64,000 nt of DNA from Delphinapterus leucas (lineage: Eukaryota > Chordata > Mammalia > Artiodactyla > Monodontidae): assembly GCF_002288925.2 (NCBI RefSeq), contig NW_022098069.1, forward strand, positions 78,132,424 through 78,196,423, given 5' to 3'. The notes beneath the pieces were generated by a model. The model searched no databases. It saw nothing but the letters and a program-made list of their open reading frames with translations, and had not been told where the DNA came from. Both the position numbers and the translations under genes were made by a program. This document shows positions 10,584 to 22,960 of the stretch, piece after piece; positions within the stretch are counted from its first letter, which is position 1, and the number at the start of each line of letters is the position of its first letter.

Positions 10584-12629
10584 GCACATATGAACTTTAC
10601 ATTCTGTTAACAACATTATGCATTTTTATTATTGTTATCCTCTGAAATATTAAGCTGAAATTAAAAATTTATGTAAAAGTGAATAATTTTAAAATTTTCA
10701 GAAAAGTATCAATATTTCTGAATACTAATCCTGAAGGAAGCTTTCCCTTCCTCATGCAAAACAGCCTTCATAGTTGTTCACAACCATAAACACTTTACTC
10801 ATTACTTTTTCATAACTAGTTTTCTCATCTATAAAGTGGGACTAGCAATATCTCTTGGCCCTAGAGATTGGTTTGGGTTTGTATAGGGTATAACTCAAGG
10901 ATCTTTAGATCTTTTGCTGGGAAAATTAGAATACCAATGCTTTCTTTTCTTCTAGACTTAGTGGAATATAAATATGAGAATTGGAAATGTCCAAATAATA
11001 CATGAATTTGAAACCATGGGGGAAGTGCATAGAGCTTCAGAACAGACAGGGACTAGATAGGCTCTGCTTGTCTTCTCGCCAGCAGTGTGGGATTTACTCC
11101 TATTCCTGTAAGTTAGGTTTCCAGAAACTATGTCCTTTCCTAAAGTGTCCATGGTCCTGTGATCTTACTGCTGCTGTCCTAATTACTGCTCTGCTCTATC
11201 CTTTTGAACTTATCCTCACCTCCTTCCCTGATACTTTTTCCCTTCAACACAAGCATACTGTGTAGCTGGCACTGCTATTATGTTGATTACTGTCAATCTT
11301 TTCTGAGAGATCAGGCTGGCATACAATTTTCATGCCATGTTCTCTATAAAATCTAAAATTGTGTGTATCAGAGAACTTAATGAGGCTCCAAACTCCCTTA
11401 TGACGATTTTCACTAAATTCATAAATCTTTGTTATTTTTAACTCTTAAATATAAAAACAAAATTGACTAGCTTCTAATTATGTGACAGTCTGGGACAGAA
11501 TTAAAAGCAGAGTCTCTGCCAACAAGCATGTCTTCCTTCGTTCCACCATCATTTGCTGTTTGGAATCAAAGTTGGCCAAAAGCATGACCATGCATCCTCT
11601 TGAGAGAGACAGAAGAGACTGGTAAATGAATGAAAGGTGAGATTAGACTTTAAATTTGAGCTTCTTTCATATTGTAACCATAGCTCAGGAAAAGAAGTAA
11701 AGGTCACTGCTCGAGTTCCCAATTCAAGGTAAGCACCTTCCCCACAGAGTTGGAAGTGCTTTGGGTAATATCAGATCCCTTTCCAATCCCCAAGCCTACT
11801 GTCTCCAGCCGTGAGCTAAAAACACAAAGTGCAAATAACACAGAAAGAGAAGACAGAAAAGTGAGAGTTCCAGGTTGCCACGGGGCCCTGCTCTGTTTAC
11901 ATCTGGAATGAAATTCCCATCGCTAGAGGCACTTCTCTGAATCGAGGTGAAATAATTATCTCCAGAAAATTACTATTAAAATATACAAATGGTTCAGCCC
12001 TCATTAACACACTGTCACAGTTTACATTACCAAATTTAAAAAAATGGTGCTGTCAGCAAATAAAAGAAAAAAATGTCTGTTTTGCTTGAGGAAATTGAAA
12101 ATATCCCAAACATGGTGCTGCATGGAAATGGAAGGTCTACAAAGGACTCCACGGTGAAGGCTGACCTTCTGAGGGTTGTGATTGAAGTTTGAGGAACGAA
12201 GGTGCCTAAGGTAGGCAGACTTCAGTGAGTCTGCATGCAATTCTGATTTGTTTCCCTACAGTTTCACCTGGGGTTGTTTCTGATACAGTGATGCTTAGGA
12301 TGTGCCAGGATGTATAAAATGTCTCCTTCTGTATTTAAGGGGCTTGAGGAAGGAGATTAGATCTGTAGACTTTACTATGCTGTGAAATTGCTATATTAAT
12401 TTTGAACTTTTCTGACAGCATAGTTGGCTAAACCTTGAAATAAGCTTTCAGAAAACATTATAAAATATGCTTTTTTACAAAAGTTTCGTTTTATTAAAAA
12501 ATCAGAAACAACGACTCTATTTACAGGTCTTCCTGAAGGCAACAGATAAGATTAACAACATTTCAAGATTCTTTCTCTCTTTAAAATGATTTCATTAGAT
12601 TTTGTAAACTTGAAGATATACATATATAT

Positions 12630-12630
<1 letters not shown>
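10584..12630. other. Repeat-poor unique sequence
   Basis: No transposon recognised. A part with moderate GC at about 11480-12240 includes short frames (for example 12022-12240 on the minus strand) without domains. 'ttcttttcttctag' near 10942 looks like a splice acceptor but no open frame with a donor follows convincingly. Confidence 0.4.

Positions 12631-12668
<38 letters not shown>
12631..12668. repeat. (GT)9(AT)n compound microsatellite
   Basis: Nine GT units at 12631-12648 followed by AT units to 12668. Confidence 0.97.
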
Positions 12669-14104
12669 CTCAATGTAAAATAAACTAAGAATATCTGCTT
12701 AAAAGAATTTGCAATCACCTAAATCTGAGGTTAAAGTTTAAGAACAGCCCAGGCATTTCTTTGGACCAGTAGAATCATAACCATTATAAAAATACATCCC
12801 AGTTGAAATTTTGTTTCAACGTGTAATGCAGTAATATACCCAGATTATTTGAAGGTGTCTAAGAGAGATTGGATGAATTTATATTTTTCATTTTAACCTA
12901 CCTGAGTTGGAGAATCTCTGGTAATTAGAGCAATTACCGAGCTTGTGCCTTTGAGGTCATTCTTCACAGGTGACAGTGGAAGAAACAGTATATTATATCG
13001 CATTTACCTAATTATGCTGGGTGTCAATTATACAACACTATTAAAATACAATTTTTATACTTGGTGTTCTTTATTTATTTCCTGCCTTTTCATTCTCTTT
13101 CTTATTTAGAGATATAATAATAATGCTGGGGCTATGGCTAAAGTCAAATTTTACTGTTTTCATTTCCTTTTGATCTTGAATTGTTTACATTATGATTAAA
13201 TAAAAATCAACAATTTGTATCAATGTTATCATCACAACCCTTTAATTATGTGAGATTCCACATGAATTATTTAATGCTGAGATAAGAATGTTAAATATTG
13301 TACCAGGGCGGGAGAGTGCACATTTTGAGGAGATAAATATTTCTATACCTCTCAAATTCCTAAATTTTAAAGCTTTTCCTGATTCTCTTTTTCCCCTGTG
13401 TGAACAATTATGTAAAAATATGGTTAAATTCTAGATTCAAGTATAACATACAGCATTTAGGATTTCTAGGTCATAATCCCATTATTAAATGTTTCCACTG
13501 CAATAGAAAGGATTTACGTCACAATCCAAGTCTACATGAAGAAATTATAACTAAGTAGCCACTAGTATCTGGTCCTAAACTCTCCAGTTACCCATTTGAT
13601 AAGATATTAATTAATGCTTTAAGAGTTGAACAACTAATGCTTTTGGATGAAAACAAAAAATTAGCATCAACACTACACTGAACCAAAGAGATTATTTTGA
13701 GGAAATGACAAAGAGATTCTACAAATTATTTGAAAAAGTCATACTGTTCACAGTAACTTAGTGAATGAGAAAAATAAACAAGTTTCAGAGATACATGTAC
13801 CTTTTCTCTTTTTTTTTTTTAGGTCATTTAAATGGATATTACCATGTTAGCAAAATATATATATATATTTTTTTGTAAAGTATACAATCAAGAAAAAGTC
13901 TGGCTATGGGCAAACATAATACCTGGGTATCTCCCATTTTATTATTTGTGCTGAATTATCTTCTTACTGTGCCAAAGCATACTAATACAATAAGGTTAAA
14001 TTTAAGCAGTGATTATATGTACAACTTTGTCAGTTTTAATACTTAAAGACCAATCTCCAGAGTAACTGGCAATTCAACATGTACCTGTTGACAATAGCTA
14101 CAGT
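12669..14104. other. Repeat-free unique sequence with homeodomain-like motifs
   Basis: No repeat recognised except a small (AT)n at about 13853-13867. At 12920-12938 there is a perfect inverted repeat GGTAATT-AGAGC-AATTACC, with further TAATTA-like and CACAGGTG motifs within 100 bp. See findings. Confidence 0.45.
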
Positions 14105-14109
14105 GGAGC

Positions 14110-14487
14110 TGTCATAGTCCATTCCAGCTGCTATAACAAAAATACCATAGACTCAAACAATAAATTCTGGAGTCTGGGAAGTCCAAGATCAAGGTGTAGG
14201 CAGATTCAGTGTCTGGTGGAGGCCCACTTCCTGGTTCATAGATGGCCATCTTCCCCCTGAGTTCTCATTTGGCAGAAAGGGCAAGGGAGCACTCTGGGGC
14301 CTCTTTCATAAGGATACTAACCCATTCATAGGGCTTTATCCTTATGACTTAATTACCCACCCATTCATAGGGCTTTATCCTTATGACTTAATTACCCCCC
14401 AAAGTCTTCACCTCCTAACACTATCACATTGGGGTTTAGGTTTCAACATATGAATTTGGGGGGAAGAGAAAGATTCAGCCTATAGCA
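14110..14487 (-). mobile_element. MaLR solo LTR (MST/MLT1-like), complete ends
   Basis: The + strand reads as the antisense of a MaLR LTR: 'tccattccagctgctataac', 'gggaagtccaagatcaaggt' and 'catatgaatttgggggg'. It begins with TG and ends with CA, and is bounded by a perfect 5-bp duplication GGAGC at 14105-14109 and 14488-14492, as expected for ERVL-MaLR integration. Inside is a 39-bp perfect tandem duplication. No internal retroviral region is present, so it is a solo LTR. Confidence 0.88.
14320..14397. repeat. 39-bp perfect tandem duplication inside the LTR
   Basis: Copies at 14320-14358 and 14359-14397 are identical; the unit starts ACCCATTCATAGGGC and ends CTTAATTACCC. Confidence 0.97.
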
Positions 14488-14492
14488 GGAGC

Positions 14493-17400
14493 TGCCTACC
14501 TGGTGGTGCTACTTGTTACTACCTGTGCTATTTGTTACATCTTACCTTACCTCCTATTGTCAGATCAGAATCGTGTATCTCCTTAAGAATATTTGACATT
14601 GATTTTTTTAAAGATTTTGTTAGTTTGCAAATTAATCAATATATTATACCATTACCAGGATTATCTGATATTCAGTTATCTAAACTGAAAATAGTAAATG
14701 AGTCTAACTTAGTTCTTCTCACCTATGACAATTTAAACTGTAAAATACAATGAATCTCATTTCATAAAGGCAGAGAAGTCACCCTAATATTCTAAAAATT
14801 AGTGTAGTTGTAAGATGTCAGCATTTTGATCTCTGTTCACCAGTGGGACCAGGCTCATCTGATCTGTGTCTTGCAGATAAATTTAATTAAAGAGTTTGAT
14901 ATGTTGTGATTAAGTGATGTGCACTCTTAAGACTAGATGAAGTATAGTGCTAAAATTATTTTATAAGCGGAGAAGGTTAACAAAAACGTAGGAAATTAAA
15001 GAACATTATGTTCTAAAACTTTTTTCAAAATCATAGGTTTGATATTTAAATAGGGAAAGTTAGGGACGGGTTGGAAGTCATTTAATTAAGAGACTTCAGG
15101 AATGCTCATATATTTCTTACTTTAAGTATGGAATAACTTGAGACAATCATAGGCTTTATTTGAAATCATTCCACATATTTTTTATGAATGAAAATGAAAT
15201 AATATCATGACACATCAATTAATTCCTGCCATATTTAGAGCATTGAAGAATGCCACACAACATACAAAAGAGGACTACAATGTGTATGGATAAATATATG
15301 AAACAATTTCATAACTATATTGTAAAAAAGCTCAGATATCAAGTTTTATTGAATTATAAGCTATGTGTAGAAAAATTACAGATGTGGGCTGCCAATTTAC
15401 CTTAGAACAGCTCTATTGGCCCAATTTTTCCTCTATGTGCTCATATTTGGAAAACAGTTTACAGGATAGCAATAACTGCTCCTCAGCCAGTGCTAGATGT
15501 TGTGTTGTTTAATATATTTTGATTAATTGTTTTATTTTGTATTCAAAACCATTTTGCTTTTTTGGATAACATATAATAAAAGCTATAATTGTAAAAGATT
15601 ACCAATACAATATCATAAAATGTAATTATGAGAATGACAAATCCATACTTCCAAGTTTTTGCTAAATCCTACTCTCAATTAAAGTTCATAAAATAATAAA
15701 TTATACATGAAGTATCAATATGTTATAAAACCCAAATTTGAAAATGCTGTATCCATTTCTCTATATGGATTATCTCTTTTATGAGTGGAATAGGAAGGAG
15801 AGTCAGTGACAAGGTGAAAAGTAAGACAAATATTACATCAAAACGTCAATAAAATTAAAATAATTGAAAGCCCTAATAGTTTATTTGCTCATCAACACTA
15901 CTCCTGTCCATTTAAACTTAGGCTATAATTGTTCTGGTCACACTGTATAGGAAGAGATTCTGTCAAAGTGATATTACTAACAGTTTTCAGAATCCTTTAG
16001 CTAACACTGTAACCACAATATGAGTGATGCCACAGTAGGTTTTAAGTCCAAGACAGGGTCAGCTTGCAATGCAGAGAATTCCCACTGCCAGTCAGGAATT
16101 CCGGGTAAAAGTGCTTTAAATAATGGGTGTAGTCAAAACAAATTTAGATACACTGATTATTTTAGCTTTATAAGTAAGGAATTTTATTAGAAAATGTTCT
16201 TTTCAAGCACTGAAAAAAAATCTTTAAAGTGTAAATAAGCCTTGGGGAGTTATTTCAACTAATGACACAGCCTGAAAAGAACTGAAGCAGCAAAATTCCA
16301 TGCCTGAAGTTTAGATTGATTGTCACTATAGTATAGAATATTATGGCCTCTCTGGAACAAAGGGAATATCACCTATAAATGTGAAGTCATAATTTAATTT
16401 TCTTAGCTGATGTAAACTATTTTGCTGACTTTTCATGAACCCAGGGAAATGCTTAACGTTTATATATGTTTTCAGATGTTATATGTGTCCATAACCTGAG
16501 ACAATGAAAATGGGTTTAAGAATTGGATATAAATTGGCGCTAGTTTACCCTTTCATTTTATGTAAAGTATTTTAGACAAGTAATAAGTAAGGTTTGTTAT
16601 AGAAAAAAGAGAAGCAAGAGTCATTGCTATTTTCTGCCAGACTACACAGAAGATGCTTGGCTGTGGCACTGTGGATACAAAGTACTAGCTGATTACAAGA
16701 TGTGTCTGGAAGTGGCCATTGGAGACAAGGTACCTAAAGATCTTGAGAACCATGGAATATACCATCTCCTAGGGTTGATTTCAAAGTAGTCTGTTCATTG
16801 CCACAAATATTTATATTAAAATATGTGAATGTCATAATAACAGTAGCCTTCAGAATATTCTAAATTAAAGTTTTAATTTACCACTAAAACCTTTAATTAT
16901 TTTTAGCACATTTGTATAAAGTTTGAATGTATATGCAGCAAAGATATAGTTTTAATATTTTCTTCCTCATATTTAAAAAGTAATTTGATAGTATCAGTTA
17001 ACCGGGTTTCATCAAATACTTCCTGTTAATATCATCTATTTTAATAAATTAATCTTTAGTTTTTACATATAAATACACATATAGTTAACTTTTATATTGT
17101 CTTCTCATATGCTATACTCACAAATAATTCAATTTTTTGTGTTCTGGTGTAAAAACTATGCAGACACATAGTAATTAAATTATTTTAATTGCAATCATGG
17201 CAGTAATAATTTTCCTTTATTTTTAAAAATCCTGTTGCCTCAACTATCTACAACCATACTCTGCAATAGCTAAATAATATATATTATGGACCCACCAATT
17301 AGGGCCATGTTTCCTTAAAATACTAGGTGCAAATTAGAGCTTGACCACACTAAATAGGAGCAACTGTGTTTCTCACTTAGTTCAACTTCAACAAATTCTT

Positions 17401-18566
17401 AAAGCCTCTAGGAAAAAAAACATACAATTTAATCAGCCTTGAATCTGTAATAGTTTTCAAAAATGAACCTGGTACATTTTTAAATTAGTTTTATATGCAC
17501 AACCTCAAGCCATTGCTTTGATTACCCAAGTTGCCAAGAGCCACTGAGTGTGGATGGGTACCTTGTTTACTGGTAGAGAGTAGGGTCTTCTCACTGGGTA
17601 ACATAAGTGAATCATTACCTGTGGGCCATTAATGCTTCAGTAGTCACAATACCTCCTTTACAGGCATGCAAAGTAAGGTAGGTAAAATCAACAAATACAG
17701 GGCTAAGTCCATAGTAACTACCCAGTAGAGAACAGAGATAATTATCTGGAAAAAGCAGTGTAACACATAAAATATTTAGGGAAAATTCGGGATTAAAGAA
17801 ACACACACACACAATAAATTCACCCAGTTCCCAATATTTGTCCCAAACCGTAATTAAATTACATCTACTCTTCACCCCACCATCCTTGCCTTAAAGACAG
17901 GGATATTATTTCAAATTATGATTTGTATATATATACCCAGAACTTATTAAGAGAGAACTGGTAAAGAGCTTAGGCGAAATAGAGACTAGCCATTTTAAAA
18001 AATATTATTCACTTTTAATCACTAGAATAGAGGACTTGAAGTTCAGAATACTGAGTTTATTCTTGTTCTGTGATATATCAATATGAAAAATATGTGACAA
18101 TATATTCATTCAGTGTCTGTACATCTATAAAACAGGCTCTGATGCTTCTATCTCACTCTTACATTTCTAGTAGAATGATTATACCCATGCAAAGAACCCA
18201 AAACACAAAATCCCAGTAGTAAACCCCAGAATTTCATAAAGAAAAAACAAAACAAAACTGTACATTAATTCCCTTTAGCTCTCTATGACATATCTCTACA
18301 GTGACAAGCAAGCAGTGGATATAAATTAATTATGCATATAAATTAAGTGCTAGATTTACCTCTAAACAAGTAATATACTGTAAGAAAAATAAGAGAGATG
18401 TTGCTCCAAAGAAATTTACAAGTTTAAGCTGGTCATCTTGAAGCCTTGTTTCAACTATATTGCCTTCATCCATAATATTGTCTTGGATTTTTTTTTTTTT
18501 TAAAAAAGCCCCTTAATTGTCTACATTAAATCTAAGACAATTATATCTATTCCTATCTCACTAAAA
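14493..18566. other. Unassigned, largely repeat-free AT-rich sequence
   Basis: I see no gene and no repeat that I can name. Short frames at 14532-14753 and 17615-17875 have no domain, signal peptide or splice context. A CA-rich spot lies near 17801-17813. Confidence 0.4.
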
Positions 18567-18578
18567 GTTAAAAGCCCT

Positions 18579-18788
18579 GGGCTTCCCTGGTGGTGCAGTG
18601 GTTGAGAGTCCGGCTGCCGATGCAGGGGACACGGATTCGTGCCCCGGTCCGGGAAGATCCCACATGCCGCGGAGCAGCTGGGCCCGTGAGCCATGGCCGC
18701 TGAGCCTGCGCTTCCGGAGCCTGTGCTCCGCAACGGGAGAGGCCAGAACAGTGAGAGGCCCGCGTACCGCAAAAAAAAAAAAAAAAAA
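18579..18788 (+). mobile_element. CHR-type SINE, short form
   Basis: Begins GGCTTCCCTGGTGGTGCAGT and ends GTACCGC plus an A tail. Box-A/box-B-like elements of the tRNA head are intact. A perfect duplication GTTAAAAGCCCT flanks it (18567-18578 and 18789-18800). The low divergence suggests a young insertion. Confidence 0.95.
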
Positions 18789-18834
18789 GTTAAAAGCCCT
18801 GTTGGCTAATAATGTGGAAGTTCTCATATAAGAA

Positions 18835-19048
18835 GGGGAAGAGACACAAGAGAGCTCTCTCTCTGCAAGCACACAGAGGAAGTGCCATGTGAGGACATGA
18901 GGGTAAGGAGGCCACCTACAAGCCAGCAAGAGAGTCCTCACCAGAAACCAATCCTGACAGCACCTTGATATTAGACTTCTAGCCTCCAGAAACCTGAGAA
19001 AAAATATATATATATTTTGTTATGGCAGCCCTAGGGGATTAATACATA
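18835..19048 (+). mobile_element. 3' part of an MLT1-like MaLR LTR
   Basis: The motifs 'gccatgtgaggacatgaggg', 'accttgatattagacttcta', 'gcctccagaaacctgagaaa' and 'atggcagccctaggggatta' follow the 3' half of MLT1 LTRs. An AT microsatellite has grown where the polyadenylation-signal region usually lies. The 5' half is missing or was lost before the SINE inserted upstream. Confidence 0.8.
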
Positions 19049-19069
19049 ACCTATTCAAATACATTCTTT

Positions 19070-19828
19070 AGTGAAATGTTTCTTCACATGTTGTTTCCAT
19101 TTTCTAATTGGATTGATGATATTTTTAATGTTGAGTTTTGAGAGTTTTTATATACTCTAGATACTAGTGCTTTATTACATATGTGGTTTGCAATATTTTC
19201 TCCAAGTCTGTATCTTGTCTTTCCATTCTCTTAACAGAATGTTTGGCAGAGAAAAGTTTAATATTAAGGTAGTCTAATTTATCAATTTTTCCTGGTATGG
19301 GCCATGCTTTTAGTGTCAAGTCTAAGTACTCTTTGCCTAAGCCCTAGTTCTGAAGATTTTCCCCACGTTTTTCCTAAAAGTTTTATATCTTTGCATTTCA
19401 TATGTAAGCCTGTGATCCATTTTTAGTTACTTTTTGCATAGCATATAAGACTTAGGTTGAGTTTCCTCTTCTTACCCATAGATGTCCAATTTGTTCTAGC
19501 ACTATTTGTGGAAAAGGCTATATTATCCTCACTGGATTGCTTTTAAACCTTTGTCAAACATCACTTGGGCATAGTTATGGGGGCTTTTTCTGGGTTCTCT
19601 ATTGTTTCATTGATCTGTGTGCTTATCTGACCAATACTACACAGTATCTATATCAATAGTACAATCTTTGGTACACAATTATACCATTTTTATTCTTTTT
19701 TTTTTCAAAATTGTTTTAGTGATTGAAGATCCTTGGCACTTCTATATAAATATTAGAATAATCTTGTCTGGATCTACAAAAATATTTCTGTGATTTTGAT
19801 AGGAAAAGTGTCAAACCTATTTTTTTAA
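19070..19828 (-). mobile_element. Old L1 ORF2 fragment (first part)
   Basis: The antisense pattern of an old L1 ORF2: 'tcaatttttcctggtatggg', 'ctttgcctaagccctagttc' and 'tctattgtttcattgatctg' are in order. It breaks off at 'aaacctat' near 19828 and resumes at about 20636, on the other side of an LTR. Confidence 0.75.
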
Positions 19829-20635
19829 TACTCACCCTACTTCTGACACCAGAAGTTTTTCTATACCAAGCAATTGTCTTCTTGATGGAAATTGACTGGT
19901 GTCCTACAATTTAACTCAATTCTAACACTATTTGCCCAGAGTTAGTGCAGATCCCACAGGTTAAGGGCTCAGTCCTACAAGACTGCCTCCAACTTCAGAT
20001 GCCAATCACAAGTTCACGCCTCTGGTACTCCTAACTGGCTATAAATTGGATATTCCCATGACCCTCTTCTTGAGTTTGATAATTTGCTAGGACTCACAAA
20101 ACTCAGGAAAACACTTTACTTACTATTACTGGTTTATTATAAAGGATATAATTCAGGAACAGCCAAATGGAAGAGATGACTAGAGCAAGGTATGTAGGAA
20201 GGAGTGCAGAGGTCACATGCCCTCTTCAGATGCACTATGCTCCCAGCAGTTCCATATGGTCACCAACCCAGAAGCCCTCCTAACCCTTTTTTTTAGGATT
20301 TTAATTAAGGTTCCATTCCACAGGCAAGGCTGAGTAAATCATTGGCCATTGGTGATTAAACTTAATTTCTAGTCCCAACTCTCTCCCAAGGTCATGAGGA
20401 TAGGGCTGAAATTTCCAACCCTCTAATTACATGGTTGGCTCCCATGGCAGCCAGGCCTCAACCTCTAAAAGTCACCTCATGAATATAAAGTCAGGTGTGG
20501 CTGAAAGGAGCTTATTATGAATAACAAAAGATGCTCCTCAAACCCCTACCACTTAAGAGGTTCCAAGTGTTTATGAGCTCTGTGCCAGTAACCAGGAATG
20601 GAGACCAAATATTTATTTGTTATTATGTCACACCT
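19829..20635 (+). mobile_element. ERVL-like LTR (possibly MER21-type) inserted in an L1
   Basis: Features include 'aaaggatataattcaggaac', 'taaatcattggccattggtg', 'aatttccaaccctctaatta' and a 3' end near 'ttattatgtcaca'. I associate these with MER21-like ERVL LTRs. It interrupts a continuous old L1, so it is younger than that L1. Ends and target duplication are not resolved. Confidence 0.6.
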
Positions 20636-21330
20636 CCATATCAGTTTGAGGAGAACTGATATTCTGTACTATGTCGTGTCTTGCAATCTATGAGCATGGT
20701 ATTTCTCTCCATGAATTTATGTCTTCTTTGATTTCTTTCATCAATGGTTTCTCGTTTTCAGCATACAAGTCTTATACATTTTTGTTCGATTTATACCTAA
20801 GTATTTTTTTGAATGATAGTATTACATTTTTAATTTTGGAATTCATGTGCTCATTGCTAGTATATAGAAATACAGTTGATTTTTGAAATTTTATCTTGCA
20901 TCCTGCATAGTTGTTGAACTTGCTTGTCAGTTCTAGGAGTTTTTAAATAGGTTTCTTGGTATTTCCTACATGCACAATCATGTCATCTGCAATAAGGGAT
21001 AGTTTTGTTCTTTCCTTTCTTATCTTTATGACTTTTATTTTCTCTTTCTTGCATTATTGGATTGGCAAAAACTTCCAGTCTAATGTTGAGTAAGAGTGAT
21101 GAGAGCTGTTATTCTTGCCTTTTGCTCAGTCTTAGAGAAAAGGCATCAAATCTTTCATCATTTGTATATGTAATATTAACTTTAGTTTTTTTAATAGATT
21201 TTCTTTATCAAAATGAGTTAGTTGCCCTCTTTTCTTATTTTTCTGAGAGTTTTTATTATGAGTAGGTATTGAATGCATGTCAAGTGCTTTTTTTCTGCAT
21301 TGAGTGATATGGTCATGTAAATTTTCTTTC
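20636..21330 (-). mobile_element. Old L1 ORF2 fragment (second part, reverse-transcriptase region)
   Basis: Continues the L1 broken at 19828. 'atttctttcatcaatggttt', 'catgtcatctgcaataaggg' and 'gagtgatgagagctgttatt' are the antisense of the ORF2 reverse-transcriptase region. The latter blocks overlie the part of ORF2 that follows the catalytic core. It is heavily mutated and non-coding. Confidence 0.75.
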
Positions 21331-21683
21331 TGCTCTCTTTCTCTTCTTCCTCTGTGACTATAATGATACTAATGTGAGAACTTTTGTTATAGTAACAGAG
21401 GCCCCTGAGGCTTTTTTTTTTTCATTTTATTTTGGTCTCTGAAATTTAAATGGTAATTTCTATCATTCTAACTTCTGACTCATTAATTCTTCCTCAGTCC
21501 TTTCTATTCTACTGACCTCATCCACTGGGTTTCTTATATCAGTTACTGTATTTTTTAGTTCTTAAGCTTCCATTTGGTTCTTCTTCATATCTTTTATTTT
21601 ATTACTAATAGTTCCTATTTTTTACTGAGATTTTATATTTTTGTGTTTTAAATGTGTTGGTAATTGCTCTTTGTTTTGTTTTT
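21331..21683 (-). mobile_element. Probable L1/HAL1 ORF1 coiled-coil region, antisense
   Basis: 'ctgactcattaattcttcct' and 'cttccatttggttcttcttc' resemble, on the minus strand, the ORF1 coiled-coil coding region of old L1M or HAL1 elements. Being so close to ORF2 sequence implies a deletion or a HAL1-type element. Divergent, so moderate confidence. Confidence 0.5.
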
Positions 21684-22024
21684 TTTAACATCTTTATTGG
21701 AGTATAATTGCTTTACAATGTTGTGTTAGTTTCTGCTGTACAACAAAGTGAATCAGATATATGCATACATATATCCCCACATTCCCTCCCTCTTGTGTCT
21801 CCCTCCCACCCTCCCTATCCCACTCCTCTAGGTGGTCACAAAGCACTGAGCTGATCTCCCTGTGCTATGCAGCTGCTTCCCACTAGCTATCTGTTTTACA
21901 TTTGGTAGTATATATATATATGTCAGAGCTACTCTCTCACTTCGTCCCAGCTTACCCTTCCCCCTCACCGTGTCCTCAAGTCCATTCTCTATGTCTGTGT
22001 CTTTATTGCTGTCCTGCCCCTTTA
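21684..22024 (-). mobile_element. L1 3'UTR, young cetartiodactyl type, 5'-truncated
   Basis: Starts with a T run (its A tail on the minus strand) and 'ggagtataattgctttacaa', then 'ggtggtcacaaagcactgag' and 'tgtcctcaagtccattctct'. The same blocks recur at 40265, so this is the same L1 subfamily. It splits the old L1/HAL1-like sequence and is later than it. No clean duplication was found. Confidence 0.88.
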
Positions 22025-22960
22025 TTATGTCTGTCATCCCAATTTGGCATCTACTGATTATATTTTTTCATTGGGTTTGAAATCTTCCTGGCTCTTAGTA
22101 TAACAAGTGATTTTCTATTGAAATCTGCATATTTTGTGTATTATATTATCATACTCTGGATCTTGTTTAAATGTTTTTTTATTATTTTGGTTGAACTGCT
22201 TCAGCAGGGTGAGGAGTGGTGCCACCTCCTCAATGGCATATGGTGTAAAAGTCCACCTTGCCCATCTGCCACTTTTGATGGCTTAAGGAGTGGGCTCCTT
22301 GTCAGTGCTAGGTAGAGGTGAGAGTGCTGACTCCCCACTAACTCTTCATTGCCAGTTGATGGGAAGGAGTAGGAGGGTCTTATTACTGTTCTCCATATGG
22401 TTTCCACTGACACTGTTCTCCATGTGGTTTTCACTGACACCAGGGGGAAGATGCTGATGGCATCTTCATTATTGGGCTACGATGAAAGTCTTATCTACCG
22501 GCTAGACCTCCTTTAACCAGTGGTAAGGGAGAGGAGTGCCTTGTCTCTGCCAGTTGAGGATGGAAGTCCAGCCTCCTTACTCAGCCTTCTCTGATACCAC
22601 ATTAGGGCATTAGAGGTGGCATGGTACAATTTGGCAACGTTGGATGTCTGCCCTTCCAACTTGGTCTATGCTGGCATGGGTGGGTTGTGTCACAGTATTT
22701 TCTGCTGTGTTTTTCTGGAGTATAGTGGTTATTATCTAAAAGTTTATGTTTTGCTAGGATGCCCCTTTCATGGTCCTTTGGCTAAAAAAGAGGGTTCAGT
22801 TTAATTTCTTTTTGTCTACATCTGCTGACATTTTTGGGTCGCTGGCTTTTTAGGCTACAAGCCTGAGATACATGAAGCAAAAGTAAAACTTGTGGAACTC
22901 TTTGTTCCCTATGTCATTTCTTATATCACAAGATTTCTAGCCCAACTGTCCTCTCTCCAC
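22025..22960 (-). mobile_element. Possible 5' region of the old L1/HAL1, unconfirmed
   Basis: After the L1 tail the sequence resumes with 'ttcattgggtttgaaatctt' and becomes less AT-rich. I recall similar text as the 5' region of old L1M elements, but this is uncertain. It includes a 27-bp tandem duplication with two differences (22385-22411 and 22412-22438). Open frames at 22118-22315, 22201-22440 and 22616-22804 have no domains. Confidence 0.4.

Noticed and set aside
10942..11270. Possible exon after a splice-acceptor-like 'ttcttttcttctag'
   Set aside because: The frame that follows (11002-11265) lacks a convincing donor, domain or coding bias.
14110..14487. A full endogenous retrovirus around the LTRs
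   Set aside because: No LTR here is followed by a primer-binding site or gag/pol-like frames; all LTRs look solo.
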